Of a stretch of 7,395 nt of DNA, positions 5,076 to 7,395 are shown piece by piece. The first letter of the stretch is position 1. Every line of letters starts with the position of its first letter. Made by a program: the position numbers and the translations under genes. The notes under the pieces were generated by a model that made no database searches, was not told the origin of the DNA, and worked only from the letters and a program-made list of their open reading frames with translations. Source of the stretch: a bacterium (GTDB taxonomy: Bacteria; Babelota; Babeliae; Babelales; JABDEC01); the NCBI GenBank assembly GCA_947486885.1, contig CANKVQ010000024.1, forward strand, positions 1 through 7,395. Reading direction: 5' to 3'.

Positions 5076-7395
5076 TTAGAACTCGCGATAAGTACTGAAA
5101 TGCACCTCACCAGCCGATTCGCCCGGACGACGATCAAGCTTAAAGCCCCAATCTACCCGAATTGGTTGTGGCTGAGTCATGCGAATACCAAAGCCAATTG
5201 ATTGACGGTAATCAAAATGCTTATGTCTAATTAAACCTAATCCTGGATCAAGTATTTCTAATTGTTTTTGATTCACTACACCCCACCCAGAGCCACCATC
5301 ATAAAATAACACGCCCTTAAGTACCATATCGCCAGCTAATGGAAATAATAATTCTGCGTTAATAATAAATGATTTAGTCGAACCAATCGAGTTATCACCA
5401 ATCATTGGCCCAATTTCACCAAAGAAGAAACCACGCACACTATCTGGACCCCCAACGTGGAACAATTCCATATATGGCACACCATGATTGCCAATGTTTT
5501 TAGCAATACCAGCATTTAAATGTAATGCTAAAACTAATTTATCTCGTTCAATTAATTGATTGTACCAAACTGTATCAAATTCAAATTTGTAATAACCATA
5601 ATCGCTAGCTTTATCAACTGAAAAACCAGAGCGGATATCTAATAGCCACTTATGTCCACCAGATGGATGCTGCCCACGGTTACGATAATCCTGATTAATA
5701 ATATTTTCAAAAGTTACTAATACCGCTGGCTGAAATTGACGATCTAAAACATCTTGCAATAATACTGCCCCATCAAATCTAGTATCTACAACTACCCGAT
5801 TAGAAATCCCTGCCGTAGTTTTACCATAACTAAATTTTTCTAATGAGCATAAATATTCAAATTTAGTACGACCAAAGAAAATCGTATTCCAATCGAAACC
5901 AGCAGCGCCAGTTACACCTGCACGTCGTTCATGAAATGGATCAACACTACGCAGTTCATTATAAAATTCACGCGTCTTAAAGTAACCTTCAATGCGTGTC
6001 ATCAATGGCCGATCAAAGGTATACGGATTCATAAATGAAGACGCGAAGCCCCATTCACTCTTACTCCAAGTACCGTTTACATCAAAGAAATAGCCTTCGC
6101 CAAATAAATTTAAATCACGAATATAAGTATTAATTTTAACTGAAGAACCAGGTGCACCAGTAGGATTTTTTTCAGTACCATGCCGTCTAGGTGTACCACC
6201 CCAGTCCATTTGGAAACCAATCTTACCGGTATTAACTTCTTTCACAACTAAATCTAAGTCAACTTCGTCATCACTAATCCGATTAATTTTCCAATTTACA
6301 CCATCACGAAAATCGAAATAACTTAATCTAGAGACAGCAGTTTTAGATAAATCCATTTCGATCGAAGTTAGAACTTCACCCTCTTCAACCAATAAATTAC
6401 GTCTAATCACCGCATCACGCGTTTTTTTATTGCCAATAATATTTACCCGATTTAAACGAACTTTGCCGCCCAAATCAAAATTAAAAGCTATATCAACAGT
6501 TTTACGATCTTCATCTGGAACTATAGCTGGCGAGATATCAGCAAAAATATAACCATGTTGTCCCCACATAGTTCGCAAATCATCCATAGAATCACGAATA
6601 GCTTTTACTGAGTAAATATCACCAGGCTTAATTTGAATAATATCAACTAGTTGCTCAGTCGGTAAAATTTCATTGCCTTCTACTTGAACACTATTTACAG
6701 TATATAAATCACCCTCAGTCACATAAAACGTAACCGTAAAGTGACCTGTTTCAGGGTTTTGGTCAACCTGCACACGATCAACACGCGCCTTCATATAACC
6801 ATTACTGCGATAGTAACCTTCGATTAAATGTCGATCCATTTCTAAATTATCTGGCACATATTTACCAGATTTATTCATTACACCCATAATCCAATCTTCA
6901 CGCGTAAAAATCACACCACGTAATTTTTTCGCTGCCAATTTATGATTACCTTTAAAGCGCACTTTTTTAACTAAACAAACTGAATTTTCGGTAATTTTTA
7001 AAACCAAAATAGTAGCTTGCCCATCTTGATCTTTACGCATTTCAGTATCAACTATGACATGATGAAAATCTTTTTCACGATATAGCGCACTAATTTTAGC
7101 AACAATGCGTTTAAGATCACCTTGATTTAAAGCATGAATTTCAGCAAATTTTAATTCTTTATCAAGATCTTCGAATTTAATTTGCTTATTACCCTCTACA
7201 AGTACTTCGGTTAAAATAGGCTTTTCATGAGTCACAATATGTAAATTCATATTATGATCATCAATATATTCGCCTAATATTTTAATTTGATTAAAATAAC
7301 CAAATGGTGCATTAAAATCATATAATTTATTAATAGTAGTACTAGTCTTACTCGGATTAAAATGTTCATGCTCAACATATGGCAACAAGCTTAGA
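5076..7395 (-). CDS. bamA: BamA, outer-membrane protein assembly factor (Omp85 family), 5' end outside window
   Basis: Central component of the BAM machinery that folds and inserts beta-barrel proteins into the outer membrane. The frame is open to the window edge, so the true start, signal peptide and most of POTRA1 are missing; the TTG at 7388 is not the start. Visible in order: the tail of POTRA1 (to about 7221), POTRA2 (7220-6984), POTRA3 (6983-6708), POTRA4 (6707-6465), POTRA5 (6464-6231), each beginning with a V-x-(V/F/I)-x-G-N-type strand, then the 16-strand-type barrel (6230-5079). Family marks in the barrel are GGPDSVRGF (the VRGF loop-6 motif at 5438-5427), AELLFPL, FYDGGSGWG and a terminal Phe forming the C-terminal beta-signal (YREF). 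Four full domains plus one tail match the five-POTRA BamA plan and exclude two-partner secretion TpsB and the three-POTRA TamA. It is followed by ftsL rather than the common skp/lpxD genes. Confidence 0.95.
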   Translation of the reverse strand, partial: LSLLPYVEHEHFNPSKTSTTINKLYDFNAPFGYFNQIKILGEYIDDHNMNLHIVTHEKPILTEVLVEGNKQIKFEDLDKELKFAEIHALNQGDLKRIVAKISALYREKDFHHVIVDTEMRKDQDGQATILVLKITENSVCLVKKVRFKGNHKLAAKKLRGVIFTREDWIMGVMNKSGKYVPDNLEMDRHLIEGYYRSNGYMKARVDRVQVDQNPETGHFTVTFYVTEGDLYTVNSVQVEGNEILPTEQLVDIIQIKPGDIYSVKAIRDSMDDLRTMWGQHGYIFADISPAIVPDEDRKTVDIAFNFDLGGKVRLNRVNIIGNKKTRDAVIRRNLLVEEGEVLTSIEMDLSKTAVSRLSYFDFRDGVNWKINRISDDEVDLDLVVKEVNTGKIGFQMDWGGTPRRHGTEKNPTGAPGSSVKINTYIRDLNLFGEGYFFDVNGTWSKSEWGFASSFMNPYTFDRPLMTRIEGYFKTREFYNELRSVDPFHERRAGVTGAAGFDWNTIFFGRTKFEYLCSLEKFSYGKTTAGISNRVVVDTRFDGAVLLQDVLDRQFQPAVLVTFENIINQDYRNRGQHPSGGHKWLLDIRSGFSVDKASDYGYYKFEFDTVWYNQLIERDKLVLALHLNAGIAKNIGNHGVPYMELFHVGGPDSVRGFFFGEIGPMIGDNSIGSTKSFIINAELLFPLAGDMVLKGVLFYDGGSGWGVVNQKQLEILDPGLGLIRHKHFDYRQSIGFGIRMTQPQPIRVDWGFKLDRRPGESAGEVHFSTYREF

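Noticed and set aside
7386..7388. TTG as the start of bamA
   Set aside because: The frame stays open to the window edge, and the signal peptide and most of POTRA1 are missing, so the gene must continue outside.

Overview
The window is AT-rich. All seven genes lie on the minus strand, so they read from right to left, and all end in TAA. The combination of an Omp85/BamA outer-membrane assembly protein, a divisome pair (FtsL-like and FtsI) and a block of small secreted proteins with no recognisable family indicates a diderm (Gram-negative-type) bacterium. The low GC content, the dissolved cell-division gene order and the short Lys-rich signal peptides fit a host-associated or reduced lineage. 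My best guess is Candidatus Dependentiae (TM6, Babela-like). This rests on overall character only; no 16S or marker gene is present to prove it.

Layout in transcription order. (1) 7395-5076: bamA, cut at its 5' end by the window edge, with the tail of POTRA1, four full POTRA domains and a complete C-terminal barrel carrying the VRGF motif and a terminal Phe. (2) 5037-4702: a small bitopic coiled-coil protein of FtsL type. (3) 4699-3002: ftsI/PBP3-type transpeptidase, starting 2 bases after the FtsL stop, with all three active-site motifs. A GC-rich palindrome is embedded in frame in its coding sequence. (4) 2972-2106: a roughly six-helix membrane protein of unknown function with a C-x2-C-x6-H-x-C cluster in a loop. 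(5) 2105-1949: a 157-base gap with a possible weak promoter and a possible weak terminator-like hairpin. (6) 1948-27: three tandem small genes for exported, Ala-rich, helical proteins that look like divergent paralogues.

Functionally, the right-hand part is an envelope-growth module: BamA inserts outer-membrane proteins, while FtsL and FtsI serve septal peptidoglycan synthesis. The left-hand part is a lineage-specific secreted family whose role cannot be read from sequence. Export to the periplasm or beyond, and possibly contact with a host, is inference. No tRNA, rRNA, CRISPR array, transposase or other mobile gene was seen.
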